Source of the DNA: Hymenobacter cellulosilyticus
GTDB lineage: Bacteria > Bacteroidota > Bacteroidia > Cytophagales > Hymenobacteraceae
Length of the DNA stretch: 64,000 nt
Assembly: GCF_022919215.1 (NCBI RefSeq)
Contig: NZ_CP095046.1
Span: 1,354,501-1,418,500, forward strand
Reading direction: 5' to 3'
Below the pieces are notes generated by a model. It was not told where the DNA came from. It saw only the letters and a program-made list of their open reading frames with translations, and made no database searches. Every line of letters starts with the position of its first letter. Within the stretch, counting starts at the first letter, position 1. This document shows, in pieces, positions 19,928 through 28,831 of this stretch. The translations under genes were made by a program, and so were the position numbers.

Positions 19928-20389
19928 ATGCAACGAGTACGTGTGTTTTTGCTGGTGTTTTTGGTCCTGGGCTTGGGTGCGGGCTGCAAAAAGGAGAAAA
20001 CCGATTCGAAAGCCGCCTTGCTGACCAATAAAAACTGGCAGGTCAAGGCCATTGCCATTACCTCAACGGGTTCCCAGGCCGGCACCGTCGACGGCTATGC
20101 GCTGCTGCAGCCTTGCGAGAAGGACAACTACCTGCGCTTCAGTTCCAGCAAAGCCCTGGAGCTGAACGAGGGACCCAGCCGCTGCCCCGATGCCGAGCAG
20201 TCATCGGCGGGTAGCTGGGACGCCAGCGCCGACTACAGTACGCTGACCATTCAGCTGAACCAGTACAGCCGCATTGCCGGTGTGAAGATGGACGTCGTTA
20301 CGCTGGAAGAAAGCCAACTGGTGCTGAAAAGCACCGTGGTACAGCCCGATCAGACGGTGGTTACGGTGACGACCTTCGGCGTACAGTAA
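19928..20389 (+). CDS. Lipocalin-like lipoprotein, copy 2
   Basis: A 153-residue paralogue of the protein at 18238. Its lipobox is GAGC in LVLGLGAGCKKEKTD. It repeats the landmarks LLTNKNWQV, LLQPCEKDNYLRFSSSKALELNEGPSRC, SAGSWD and ends in strands (VVTLEESQLVLKST). The ypdA gene lies between the two copies in the opposite direction. Confidence 0.75.
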   Translation: MQRVRVFLLVFLVLGLGAGCKKEKTDSKAALLTNKNWQVKAIAITSTGSQAGTVDGYALLQPCEKDNYLRFSSSKALELNEGPSRCPDAEQSSAGSWDASADYSTLTIQLNQYSRIAGVKMDVVTLEESQLVLKSTVVQPDQTVVTVTTFGVQ

Positions 20390-20413
20390 AAGTAATAGAC
20401 CCGTTTTTAAAGG

Positions 20414-20440
20414 CCGTAACCCCAGTGGGTTGCGGATTTT
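20414..20440 (+). terminator. Weak hairpin terminator
   Basis: CCGTAACCC pairs with GGGTTGCGG (one G-T pair) around a 4-base loop and is followed by ATTTTCTGTTTT, 25 bases after the lipoprotein stop. Confidence 0.5.
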
Positions 20441-20499
20441 CTGTTTTAGGGTTTGCGCAAAGAAAAGAATAGCTCGGTAGGCACGACTTACTTAGTGCG

Positions 20500-20756
20500 A
20501 ACCATGTTGCGTATCAGCCTACCCAACTGACTATAGACTGGGGCACCTGGAGCATACCGACAGCCGGAGCGCTGGTCGTAACCGACGCCTGGAAATAACC
20601 CGATAAGAGTTCTTTGCCCGTTATGGAACGGGTGAAAGGCAGCTACAGCATTGAGGAGCAAGTCAGCAGACGCTGGCTCTGAAGTCTACGCACATTACTG
20701 GCCGCAACCAGGACTCAGGCATAGTGTATCGGGCGGTGTTTACCCGGGAGCCATAG
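20500..20756 (+). pseudogene. Decayed lipocalin-like lipoprotein, 3' half
   Basis: No open gene spans this stretch, but translations in shifting frames recall the family on either side: DWGTWSIP (compare SGTWDFN), then GSYSIEE, then after one frame change ALKSTHITGRNQDSGIVYRAVFTREP and a TAG at 20754-20756 (compare ESQLVLKSTVVQPDQTVVTVTTFG in copy 2). An in-frame TAA after TDAWK and the lack of any signal peptide or start argue for a real remnant rather than only a missing base. The call rests on weak matches seen by eye. Confidence 0.45.
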
Positions 20757-20803
20757 CGGCAGCTTTTCTAATCGGCTGACGCAAAGAGCTGGTTATGTAG
20801 GAG

Positions 20804-21217
20804 CTAGGCCCGGCGCTGCCGGGCCTTTAAGGCCCCCGTCGACCACAGGGCCGTACCAATAAGCACGGGCTGAAAGAACAGGCGGCCCAGCCGTTTGGCG
20901 TCGGTGTCGAGGCCGAAAGCGGAAATGTGGTGGGTGTACTGGTGGAGGTTGCCGGGAAAGACTAACGCGTAAAAAACGCCCAAGCCCAGGCCCATTTCCC
21001 GGCGGCGCCGTTTCCAGAGCAACAGCGCTAGTCCCAGCCCGATTTCTATCACGCCCGATTGCAGCACGACGGTATCCTTGTCTAGCGGTACGAAGTCGGG
21101 GACCTGGGCCTGAAACTCCTGGCGGGCCACGGTGAGGTGGCTAAGGCCAGCTACGACCATAAATGCGCCCAGCCCGATGCGGGCCAGTTTTTGGGCAGTG
21201 GTAGTAGGCTGAGGCAT
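20804..21217 (-). CDS. DoxX-like membrane protein
   Basis: A 137-residue protein with four hydrophobic helices (about 10-30, 48-67, 73-93 and 108-128). The pattern ARIGLGAFMVVAGLSHLTVARQEF, then SGVIEIGLGLALLLWKRRR, then GVFYALVFPGNLHQYTHH fits the DoxX/DoxD-like group common in Bacteroidota. Members are linked with oxidoreductase partners, but the role of this one is unknown. The start at 21217 (MPQPTTTAQK) is preferred over the frame's upstream GTG. Confidence 0.78.
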   Translation of the reverse strand: MPQPTTTAQKLARIGLGAFMVVAGLSHLTVARQEFQAQVPDFVPLDKDTVVLQSGVIEIGLGLALLLWKRRRREMGLGLGVFYALVFPGNLHQYTHHISAFGLDTDAKRLGRLFFQPVLIGTALWSTGALKARQRRA

Positions 21218-21425
21218 AGGTTGGCGAAGTTTGAACAAGGTGGAGCCCAACTATACGCGGCTGGCCGGGCGCCGGATAAGCTGCGCCGCAAAAAGCCCGG
21301 CCAGCCGGCGTAGAATACCCAGAACTTGGTATTGCAGCCGGCGGCGGAAGAGAGGACCTTTGTGGAGGCAACTGGCTTGCGTAAGAAGCTGGTCGTCAGT
21401 CCCGTATTTCCCTTCCCTGCTCTCC

Positions 21426-21878
21426 ATGAAACACTACTACTTATTGCTCCTCGGCGGCCTGCTTACTTCCTGCTTTGATAAAGAAGAGGTGCCCCCAAGC
21501 CGTACCCAACTGCTGACGGCCAGCCCCTGGGCCATGACCAGCTACGTCGACGACACTAACGGGCAAAATCCCCTGCAGCGCTTCCAGAGCTGCGACCAGG
21601 ACGACTCCTTCCGCTTCGATACCGGCGGCACCTATATCGAAGAACGCGGCAGCCTGCGCTGCACCAACGAAACGGCCGGTCCTACTTCGCTCGGGCGCTG
21701 GACGGCCAAAGACGACGTGGACTCGCTCACGGTGACCGGGGTGGCTGGCGACGGGCTCATTCTACGCACGAAGTGGAAAGTAACCGAGCTGACCACCAGC
21801 AGCCTTACGCTAAGCCGCCGGACCGTCAGCTCGACCGGCGTGGCACGCACTAGCACGGTGCAGCTGGTAAAAAAGTAA
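21426..21878 (+). CDS. Lipocalin-like lipoprotein, copy 3
   Basis: A 150-residue lipoprotein (lipobox LTSC in LLLLGGLLTSCFDKEE), the most diverged of the three intact copies. It keeps LLTASPWAM, SCDQDDSFRFDTGGTYIEERGSLRC and SLGRWTAKDD, including the two spaced Cys residues. It converges on polA with a shared terminator. Confidence 0.72.
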   Translation: MKHYYLLLLGGLLTSCFDKEEVPPSRTQLLTASPWAMTSYVDDTNGQNPLQRFQSCDQDDSFRFDTGGTYIEERGSLRCTNETAGPTSLGRWTAKDDVDSLTVTGVAGDGLILRTKWKVTELTTSSLTLSRRTVSSTGVARTSTVQLVKK

Positions 21879-21940
21879 CCTCTCCCACGTTATCTATCTT
21901 CACATTTCTGGTTGCTACTTTATCAAGTTAGGGCGAAAAG

Positions 21941-21970
21941 AAACGGGCAGCCCTGCATGGCTGCCCGTTT
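21941..21970. terminator. Bidirectional hairpin terminator before polA 3' end
   Basis: AAACGGGCAGCC (21941-21952) pairs perfectly with GGCTGCCCGTTT (21959-21970) around CTGCAT, followed by TTGG; A residues precede the left arm. Confidence 0.85.
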
Positions 21971-21995
21971 TTGGTTGTGGCTGGTAAGCCGTGCG

Positions 21996-24866
21996 TTAGT
22001 GAGCTTGTAGCCAGTTTTGGCCGGTGCCCACTTCCACTTCCATTGGTACGCTCAACGGCAGGGCCCCAATCATGAGCTCCTTGATGCGCGGAATGATGTA
22101 GTCGACTTCCTCTTTGGGGGCGTCGAACACCAATTCGTCGTGCACCTGCAGAATCATCTTGGTGCCCAGGTTTTCCTTGTCCAGCCACTCGTGGATGCGG
22201 ATCATGGCAATCTTGATGATGTCGGCCGCCGTGCCCTGTATGGGGGCGTTAATGGCGTTGCGCTCGGTGAAGCCCCGCAGCGTGGCGTTGCGGGAGTTGA
22301 TGTCGCGCAGGTAGCGGCGGCGGCCCAGCAGGGTTTCGGCGTATTCCAGCTCCCGGGCCTTGTTGATGCTGGCGTCCATGAACTGCTTGACGGCCGGGAA
22401 CTCCTGAAAGTAGGCATCGATAATTTCCACGGCTTCCTTGCGGCCCACGCCCAGGCGCTGGGCCAAACCGAAGGCTGAAATACCGTAGATGATGCCGAAG
22501 TTAACCATCTTGGCCTTGCGGCGCATTTCGCCGTCCACGGCTTCTAGTGGCACTTTAAACACCTTGCTGGCGGTGCTGCTGTGAATGTCGATGCCCTGGC
22601 GGAAAGCCTCAATCATGGTGGCATCCTTCGAGAAGTCGGCCATGATGCGCAGCTCAATCTGGGAGTAGTCGGCCGCTACCAGAATGTGCTCGGCGTCACG
22701 CGGCACGAAGGCCTTGCGGATTTCCCGGCCTTTCTCGGTCCGAATCGGAATGTTCTGCAGGTTGGGGTTGGTGCTGCTCAGTCGGCCGGTGGCGGTTACG
22801 GCCTGGTTGAAGGACGTGTGCACCCGGCCGTCGGCCTCACAGACCAGCTGGGGCAGGGCCTCGACGTAGGTGCTGCGGAGCTTGGTGAGCTGGCGGTGCT
22901 CCAGAATCAGGGCGGCTACAGGGTTTTCGGCGGCCAGCACGCTCAGTACTTCCTCGCCGGTAGCGTACTGCCCGGTCTTGGTTTTCTTGATTTTGCCGCC
23001 CCCGAGCTGAAGCTTGTCGAACAGGATTTCGCCCAGCTGCTTGGGGGAGCCAATGTTGAATTCCTGCCCGGCCGCCGCGAAAATCTGCTTTTCAATGTCG
23101 GTGATGTAACCCTGGAGCTGGGCCGAATATTCGCCCATGGCGCTGGAGTCAATCCGGACGCCTTCGTACTCTACGTCGGCCAGCACCGGCACCAGCGGGT
23201 TTTCCACCTCGTTGAGCAGCTTAAGCAAACCCAGGGCCGCCAGCTTGGGCTCAAACACGTGCTTGAGCTGCAGGGTCACGTCGGCATCTTCGCAGGCGTA
23301 GTCGGCCACTTCCGCGGGCGGGATGTCAGCCATGGTTTTCTGCTTTTTGCCCTTGGGCCCAATCAGCTCGATAATGGAAATGGGCGTGTAGTGCAGGTAG
23401 GTTTCGGCCAGCACGTCCATGTTGTGGCGCATGTCGGGCTCCAGCAGGTAGTGGGCCAGCATGGTGTCGAACAGGGGCCCGCCGATGCGGATGCCGTAGT
23501 GCTTGAGAATGGTCAGGTCGTACTTAATGTTCTGCCCAACCTTGGTGATGCCCTCGTGCTCGAGAAACGGCCGGAACTCGTCCACCAGCGCCTGGGCGGC
23601 CTGCTCGTCGTCGTGGGGCACGGGTACGTAGTAGGCCTCGCCGGGCAGCCAGCAAAAGCTCAGGCCCACCAGGCGCGCCGTCATCGTGTCGAGGCCGGTA
23701 GTTTCGGTGTCGAAGCTGACTTCCTTTTGCAGCAAGAGGAACTTGAGCAGGTCCTGACGCAGGGCGGGCGTGTCGATGAGGTGGTAGTTGTGCGGTACTT
23801 CGGCCAGGGTGCGGCGGGTAGTGGGCAGCGCGTCGGCTTCGTCGTCCTCGATAAACTCGGTGATGCCCACGGGCGCGGCAAACAGATTGGCCTGGTGGCC
23901 GGCACCGGTCGGAATCAGGCTTTTCTTGCCCTTGGCGGGGCTAATCGGGGTGGCTGAGGTGCGGGCCGGACCGGTTTTGAGCACTCGGGCGGCCAGCTGC
24001 CGGAACTCCAGCTCGTCGAACAGGGCGGTGAGTTTTTCCTCGTCGGGGGCCGAGCAGCTCAGCTCATCCGGCTCGAAGGGAATGGGCACGTTGATGTGGA
24101 TGGTAGCCAGCTCCTTGCTCAGCAACCCCTGCTCGGCGAAGTTGCGCACGTTTTCCTGCTGCTTGCCCTTGAGCTGGTCCACGTTGGCAATCAGGTTTTC
24201 GACCGAGCCGTACTGCTTAATCAGGGCTTTGGCCGTCTTCTCGCCGATGCCGGGAATGCCGGGAATGTTGTCGGAAGCGTCGCCCTGCAGGCCCAGAATA
24301 TCGGTGACCTGCTCCACCCGGTCAATTTCGAAGCGCTGCAGCACGTGGGCCAGGTCCAGCACTTCGGCCGAGTTGCCCATAAAGGCCGGCCGGTAGATTT
24401 TCACCTTCTCCGTCACGAGCTGGCAGTAGTCCTTGTCGGGCGTCATCATGTACACCTCGTCGAAGCCCTGCTCCTCGGCGTGCCGGGCCAGGGTGCCAAT
24501 CACGTCGTCGGCCTCGAAGCCGTCCATGACCAGAATCGGGATGTTGAAGGCCTCGATGATCTTCTTGATGTAGGGAATAGCCGTGCCTATGTCCTCGGGC
24601 ATGGCCTGGCGCTGGGCCTTGTATTCGGCAAACTGCTCGTGGCGGAAGGTCTTTTTGGCCGCGTCGAAGCACACGCCAATGTGGGTCGGCTTTTCTTTCT
24701 GCAGCACTTCCACCAGGGTGTTGGTGAAGCCTAGCACGGCGCCGGTGTTCATGCCCTTGGAGTTGATGCGCGGATTTTTGCTGAAGGCAAAGTGGGACCG
24801 GTAAATCAGGGCAAAGGCGTCGAGCAGGAAAAGCTTTTTGCGGGGTTGGGTGGCGTCGGTAGTCAT
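21996..24866 (-). CDS. polA: DNA polymerase I
   Basis: A 956-residue family A polymerase with all three activities. The N-terminal 5'-3' flap nuclease (about 10-310) shows LFLLDAFALIYRSHFAF, DGFEADDVIGTLA and NIPGIPGIGEKTA. The 3'-5' proofreading domain carries Asp386 and Glu388 in SFDTETTGLD. The polymerase domain has Asp733 in DYSQIELR and Asp910 in VHDELVF, the two metal ligands. It fills gaps in repair and Okazaki fragment processing. The start at 24866 (MTTDATQPRKK) is chosen because the 36 codons upstream in frame do not resemble the family. No frame break is seen over 2.9 kb, in contrast to many neighbours. Confidence 0.97.
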   Translation of the reverse strand: MTTDATQPRKKLFLLDAFALIYRSHFAFSKNPRINSKGMNTGAVLGFTNTLVEVLQKEKPTHIGVCFDAAKKTFRHEQFAEYKAQRQAMPEDIGTAIPYIKKIIEAFNIPILVMDGFEADDVIGTLARHAEEQGFDEVYMMTPDKDYCQLVTEKVKIYRPAFMGNSAEVLDLAHVLQRFEIDRVEQVTDILGLQGDASDNIPGIPGIGEKTAKALIKQYGSVENLIANVDQLKGKQQENVRNFAEQGLLSKELATIHINVPIPFEPDELSCSAPDEEKLTALFDELEFRQLAARVLKTGPARTSATPISPAKGKKSLIPTGAGHQANLFAAPVGITEFIEDDEADALPTTRRTLAEVPHNYHLIDTPALRQDLLKFLLLQKEVSFDTETTGLDTMTARLVGLSFCWLPGEAYYVPVPHDDEQAAQALVDEFRPFLEHEGITKVGQNIKYDLTILKHYGIRIGGPLFDTMLAHYLLEPDMRHNMDVLAETYLHYTPISIIELIGPKGKKQKTMADIPPAEVADYACEDADVTLQLKHVFEPKLAALGLLKLLNEVENPLVPVLADVEYEGVRIDSSAMGEYSAQLQGYITDIEKQIFAAAGQEFNIGSPKQLGEILFDKLQLGGGKIKKTKTGQYATGEEVLSVLAAENPVAALILEHRQLTKLRSTYVEALPQLVCEADGRVHTSFNQAVTATGRLSSTNPNLQNIPIRTEKGREIRKAFVPRDAEHILVAADYSQIELRIMADFSKDATMIEAFRQGIDIHSSTASKVFKVPLEAVDGEMRRKAKMVNFGIIYGISAFGLAQRLGVGRKEAVEIIDAYFQEFPAVKQFMDASINKARELEYAETLLGRRRYLRDINSRNATLRGFTERNAINAPIQGTAADIIKIAMIRIHEWLDKENLGTKMILQVHDELVFDAPKEEVDYIIPRIKELMIGALPLSVPMEVEVGTGQNWLQAH

Positions 24867-25112
24867 AGTAGGGGCGAAGGTAAGCAACGACTCGGGCGTT
24901 GCGGCGGCAGGCGCGTTGTGGCTGGTACCGGTAAAACCTGGGTTGAGGAATACGTAAAACAACTCCTTGGGCAAAGTTTCTACTACGCAGCTCAGCCAAA
25001 GACACTACCTATACGAAGAAACCGGCAGCTTGACAGTAGTAATTGCCCGCAGGAAGTCGAAGCAGTTTTCAACGCATCGACAACGGAAAGCCTGCAGCGT
25101 CTAAAATGTCGT

Positions 25113-25120
25113 TAGTTTTG
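25113..25120 (+). promoter_or_regulatory. -7 box TAGTTTTG
   Basis: A perfect TAnnTTTG lies 23 bases before the ATG at 25144. The -33 TTG is not evident. The remaining 24867-25112 stretch shows nothing recognisable. Confidence 0.5.
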
Positions 25121-25143
25121 CTAATTGTCTAACCAACAACTAT

Positions 25144-27675
25144 ATGAAAAAACTAATATACGCAAGTCTAGGGCTGGTACTATGTATGGGAGCAGGGCCG
25201 GAGGCCGCCGCGCAGGCCGTGGCCGATCCGACGCTTGGGCCCGTCACGGTGCTACAGTCGGGGATAGTAAACAACGTGCAGCAGCAGCCTGATGGCAAGT
25301 ACCTGGTAGGCGGCTATTTCACGCAGGTAAATGGCACCGCCGCCACGGGCCTGGTCCGACTAAACGCCGACGGCTCGTTGGATAATGCTTTTACCAGCAC
25401 CGCCAATAACCGGTATCCCATCAACAAAATCCGGCTGCTGCCCAACGGCCAGATTCTGCTGCAGGCGTACGGGGCCATTACGGTCGGGGGCCGCAACTTC
25501 ATCACAATAGCCAAGCTGAATGCCGACGGCAGTCCGGTCACAAGCTTCTCGGTGGGTAGCGGCGCACCGTCGGTAAGCACGATGGAAGTACAGGCCGATG
25601 GCAAAATCCTGGTGGGCGGCGACTTTACCACCTTCAACGGCGTAACCGCCAACGGCCTGGTGCGGCTGAATGCGGACGGCAGCATTGATCAGGCCTTCTC
25701 GACGGCCCTGAACGGGGGCTTTACCCGCACGAGTTCCAACCAAGCTACCGTCCGGAGCGTAGCCGTGCAGCCCGACGGTAAAATTCTGGTGGCCGGTAAT
25801 TTCGACAACTACAATAATACGGGCCGCAAGGGCCTGGTACGGCTGAATGCCAACGGCTCGCTCGATACCAGCTTTACGCCCGCTATTACTACCAACAACA
25901 CGGATTCTGAAGTGCTGGCCGTTGCCCTGGACCCACGTACCAATTACGTGCTGGCTTTCCGGAGCGGCTTCTCGGTCCAGCAGATTCTGCGCATGACCAC
26001 CACCGGCGCCCTCGACAACACGTTCACCACCCAATCTACGTTCAACTGCCTGAGCTACAGCTCTACGAACAGTGAAGAATTCGCCGTCGACTCCAACGGC
26101 CGGGTGATAGTGAGCGGCTGTTTCGTTAACTATGGCGGAGTGGCCAGTGGCAATAACTTCGTTACCCGCTTCCTGTCCAACGGCCAGCGCGATACGCAGT
26201 TTGCCGTTGGCCAGCAACTGGATAGCCGGGCCACTTGCGTAAAGGTGCTGGCCAATGACGATGTGCTGTTGGGCGGGGAGTTTTCCCGGTATGGCAGCAT
26301 CCGCAACGTAAACCTGGTGCGCCTGAACAGTGCTGCGCAAGCCCTGGCTACGCCCCGCCCGGCCCTGATGGCGGACGGCGCGGTGGAGGATGTAGTGCAG
26401 CAGCCCGATGGTAAGCTGCTGGTGGGCGGTAAGTTTTGGCAGATCAATGGGCAGGCAGCCGGCAACATTGCCCGGCTCAACCTCGACGGCACGCTCGATA
26501 ACAGCTTTCAGCTGAATGGCGTAGATGGCCAGGTGCGCAAAATTGCCGTGCGCGACAATGGCCGCATCGTAGTTGCCGGCGACTTTACTACCGTTGGCAC
26601 CCAGGCCTCACCCATGGTGGCGCAGCTGCTGGCCAATGGCAGCCCGGATGCTTCCTTTGCTACGGCTGGAACTGCCACCTCGGCCGGTGCTTATACCAGC
26701 AACGTACATGCGCTGGCACTGCAGGCGGATGGCAGCCTGCTGATAGGCGGCCCATCCACTACCCTGGGCAATTTCTATGGCCCCCTGCACCGGGTACTTA
26801 CCAACGGCGCCGTTGACGCGGCCTATTCCAACCAGATTGGCCAGTTCCCGGAAGTGCTGAGTCTGGCTGCGCTGCCTTCCGGTAAGCACTACGTCGGTTT
26901 CCGAGGATCTAGCCCCGCCGCCCTGGTCCGCCTCAACGCCAACGGCAGCCTCGATAACACGTTTACCGCCGGAACGTCCACTGGCTATGTCGTGATTAAC
27001 GACCTGGTGGTTTTGCCCAATGAGAAGGTGTTGGCGGGCGGCTCGTTTTCCAACTACGGCGGCACAGCCCGCACCAACCTGGTGCAGCTGAATGCCAACG
27101 GGACGGTGGATGCGGCGTTTGTGCCGCCGGTGCTCAGCGGCACCGGGATTACCTCGCTGGCCCGCTACGCGAATGGGCGAATTCTAATTGGTGGCGGCAG
27201 CCTGAGCGTCGACGGCATTTCGCGGGGAACGGTAGCGCGCCTGAATCCGAATGGCTCCTACGATGCGTCGTTTAGCAGCACCCTGCGGAGTGGGTATAAT
27301 GCCTACGTGACGCTGCAGGCCGACGAGTCGGCGCTGGTGTACAGCACGTCACTGTATTTCGGCAGCACGCCGAATCAAACCTTGCCGCTCGTGCGCCTGA
27401 CGGCCCCGAACGTGCTGAGCGTGAGCAGCCGCCAAAGCACGGCCCGCACCGAGGCCTGGCCCGTTCCGGCCCACTCAGAGCTGCACGTGCAGGTAGAAGC
27501 CGCCGCCCAGCCCCGCAGTCTGGAACTGCTCGACGCGACGGGCCGGGTGGTGCTCAGTCGGGCTATTCGGGAGGCCGAGCCCGTGGTGCCCGTAAGCCAG
27601 TTGCGGGCCGGGCTTTACCTATTGCGCGTGAACTACGCCAACGGCTCCGTGACCCGCCCCGTCGCGGTGGAATAA
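25144..27675 (+). CDS. Delta-60 repeat secreted protein with T9SS sorting domain, copy 1
   Basis: An 843-residue protein: signal peptide (LGLVLCMGAGPEAAAQA), then about 14 units of 45-60 residues built on the pattern QPDGKILVGGxFTxxNGxxxxxLVRLNADGSLDxxF, and a C-terminal type A sorting domain (ARTEAWPVPAHSEL ... LYLLRVNYANGSVTRPVAVE). The unit is the delta-60 repeat, expected to fold as a beta-propeller-like or solenoid array. Export should be through the type IX system with removal of the last domain. Binding partner and role are unknown. It is the first of five related genes in tandem, and ends at a GC-rich terminator. Confidence 0.88.
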   Translation: MKKLIYASLGLVLCMGAGPEAAAQAVADPTLGPVTVLQSGIVNNVQQQPDGKYLVGGYFTQVNGTAATGLVRLNADGSLDNAFTSTANNRYPINKIRLLPNGQILLQAYGAITVGGRNFITIAKLNADGSPVTSFSVGSGAPSVSTMEVQADGKILVGGDFTTFNGVTANGLVRLNADGSIDQAFSTALNGGFTRTSSNQATVRSVAVQPDGKILVAGNFDNYNNTGRKGLVRLNANGSLDTSFTPAITTNNTDSEVLAVALDPRTNYVLAFRSGFSVQQILRMTTTGALDNTFTTQSTFNCLSYSSTNSEEFAVDSNGRVIVSGCFVNYGGVASGNNFVTRFLSNGQRDTQFAVGQQLDSRATCVKVLANDDVLLGGEFSRYGSIRNVNLVRLNSAAQALATPRPALMADGAVEDVVQQPDGKLLVGGKFWQINGQAAGNIARLNLDGTLDNSFQLNGVDGQVRKIAVRDNGRIVVAGDFTTVGTQASPMVAQLLANGSPDASFATAGTATSAGAYTSNVHALALQADGSLLIGGPSTTLGNFYGPLHRVLTNGAVDAAYSNQIGQFPEVLSLAALPSGKHYVGFRGSSPAALVRLNANGSLDNTFTAGTSTGYVVINDLVVLPNEKVLAGGSFSNYGGTARTNLVQLNANGTVDAAFVPPVLSGTGITSLARYANGRILIGGGSLSVDGISRGTVARLNPNGSYDASFSSTLRSGYNAYVTLQADESALVYSTSLYFGSTPNQTLPLVRLTAPNVLSVSSRQSTARTEAWPVPAHSELHVQVEAAAQPRSLELLDATGRVVLSRAIREAEPVVPVSQLRAGLYLLRVNYANGSVTRPVAVE

Positions 27676-27696
27676 CCTGCGCCACACTTTTTTCCC

Positions 27697-27735
27697 AACC
27701 CCGCGCCGCCGTTCTGCTGGCGCGGGGTTGTTTTT
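27697..27735 (+). terminator. Intrinsic terminator
   Basis: AACCCCGCGCC (27697-27707) pairs perfectly with GGCGCGGGGTT (27719-27729) and GTTTTT follows. Sequence homologous to the inside of the neighbouring delta-60 genes resumes immediately after the T run. Confidence 0.9.
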
Positions 27736-28644
27736 CCTGCACCGGTTGTCGGCCACGGGTACCGCGGACGCAGCTTACCAAGCCGCCATTGGTACCGGAC
27801 CAGGGCAAAACGGGATAGTACCGCGCGTAAATGTCATTGCTTCGCTGCCCGATGGCAAGCATTATGTCGCTGGTCTGTTTAATCAATTCAACAGTGTGGG
27901 GGCTCCGGCCCTGCTGCGCCTAAACGCCAACGGAACCCGCGACAACACGTTTGTCCCCAGCCTGAGCAATACGTCTATGGCCCGGGTGCTGCCGCTGGCC
28001 AGTGGCAAAGTGCTGGTAACGGGCGTGAATACCAACGGCCAAAGTAACAACCTGGCCCGGCTTACGGCTACCAGTGGGCTGGACGCAACCTTCGCCGCCG
28101 GCATCAATAGCTTCAGCCAATTTGCCTTAGCTGAGCTACCCAACGGCCGGATTCTGGTCGGGGCAGCGCGCTGGTACCCAGCGGCCCGGCCCGCGGCCCG
28201 CTGGTGCGCCTCAATCCCGACGGTACAACTGACAATTCGTTTGTCAACGCCTTTGGTCCAACCGGCGCGACCATCAATACGGTGGCCGTGCAGCCCGATG
28301 GCGCCTTCCTGGTGGCGGGCAATTTCACGCAGGTGAACGGGCAAACCCGCCCGGGGCTAGCCCGTCTGACGGCCCCCAACGTGCTGGCCGTCGGCAACAA
28401 GCAGCTGGAAGCCCGTACCGAAGCCTGGCCCGTGCCAGCCCACTCGGTGCTGAACCTGCGCCTTGATGCCGACGGCCAGCCCCGCACAGTAACGCTCCTC
28501 GACGCCCTGGGTCGGGCTGTGCTCACCCAAGTCGTCACCCAGCCCAGCCTCGCGCTGCCTACTCAGCACCTGCGCGCCGGGGTATACCTGCTGCGCGTCG
28601 ATTATGCCGATGGCGCCGCGGTGCGGCAGGTCATTGTTGAATAG
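27733..28644 (+). pseudogene. 5'-truncated delta-60/T9SS gene remnant, copy 2
   Basis: About 300 codons equal to the C-terminal third of the neighbouring delta-60 genes, starting abruptly at LHRL.ATGTADAAYQ right after the terminator of copy 1. The same point in copies 1 and 3 is preceded by several hundred residues, so signal peptide and most repeats are absent; only a TTG at 27728 could start it. One further break at 28160-28163 (a G run one base short before SALVP) interrupts the frame; repaired, it continues through LVRLNPDGTTDNSFV to an intact sorting domain (ARTEAWPVPAHSVL ... VRQVIVE). Truncation is real because no base insertion can supply the missing part. It may act as a donor of 3' sequence for recombination with its neighbours (inference). 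Confidence 0.8.
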
Positions 28645-28670
28645 ATAAGAGAGGAATTGCCGCATATAAA

Positions 28671-28707
28671 AAGGCCCTGGCAAAACATGGCGCCAGGGCC
28701 TTACTTT
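28671..28707 (+). terminator. Intrinsic terminator
   Basis: AAGGCCCTGGC (28671-28681) pairs perfectly with GCCAGGGCCTT (28692-28702), followed by ACTTTTA; A residues precede the stem. Confidence 0.85.
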
Positions 28708-28831
28708 TACCCGGCACCGGCCGGACCGCAAAGGGCTAGTCTGCTGGCGTGCTGTTTGAATTTTATTTTCGTGCTCCTGATAAGAGTGTGGTAACTTGCT
28801 CACCAATAGTTTCTTTTACCTGATTCATATT

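Noticed and set aside
22581..23957. Long plus-strand open frame antisense to polA
   Set aside because: A GC-rich shadow of the polymerase gene with Val/Gly/Leu-rich composition and no family resemblance.
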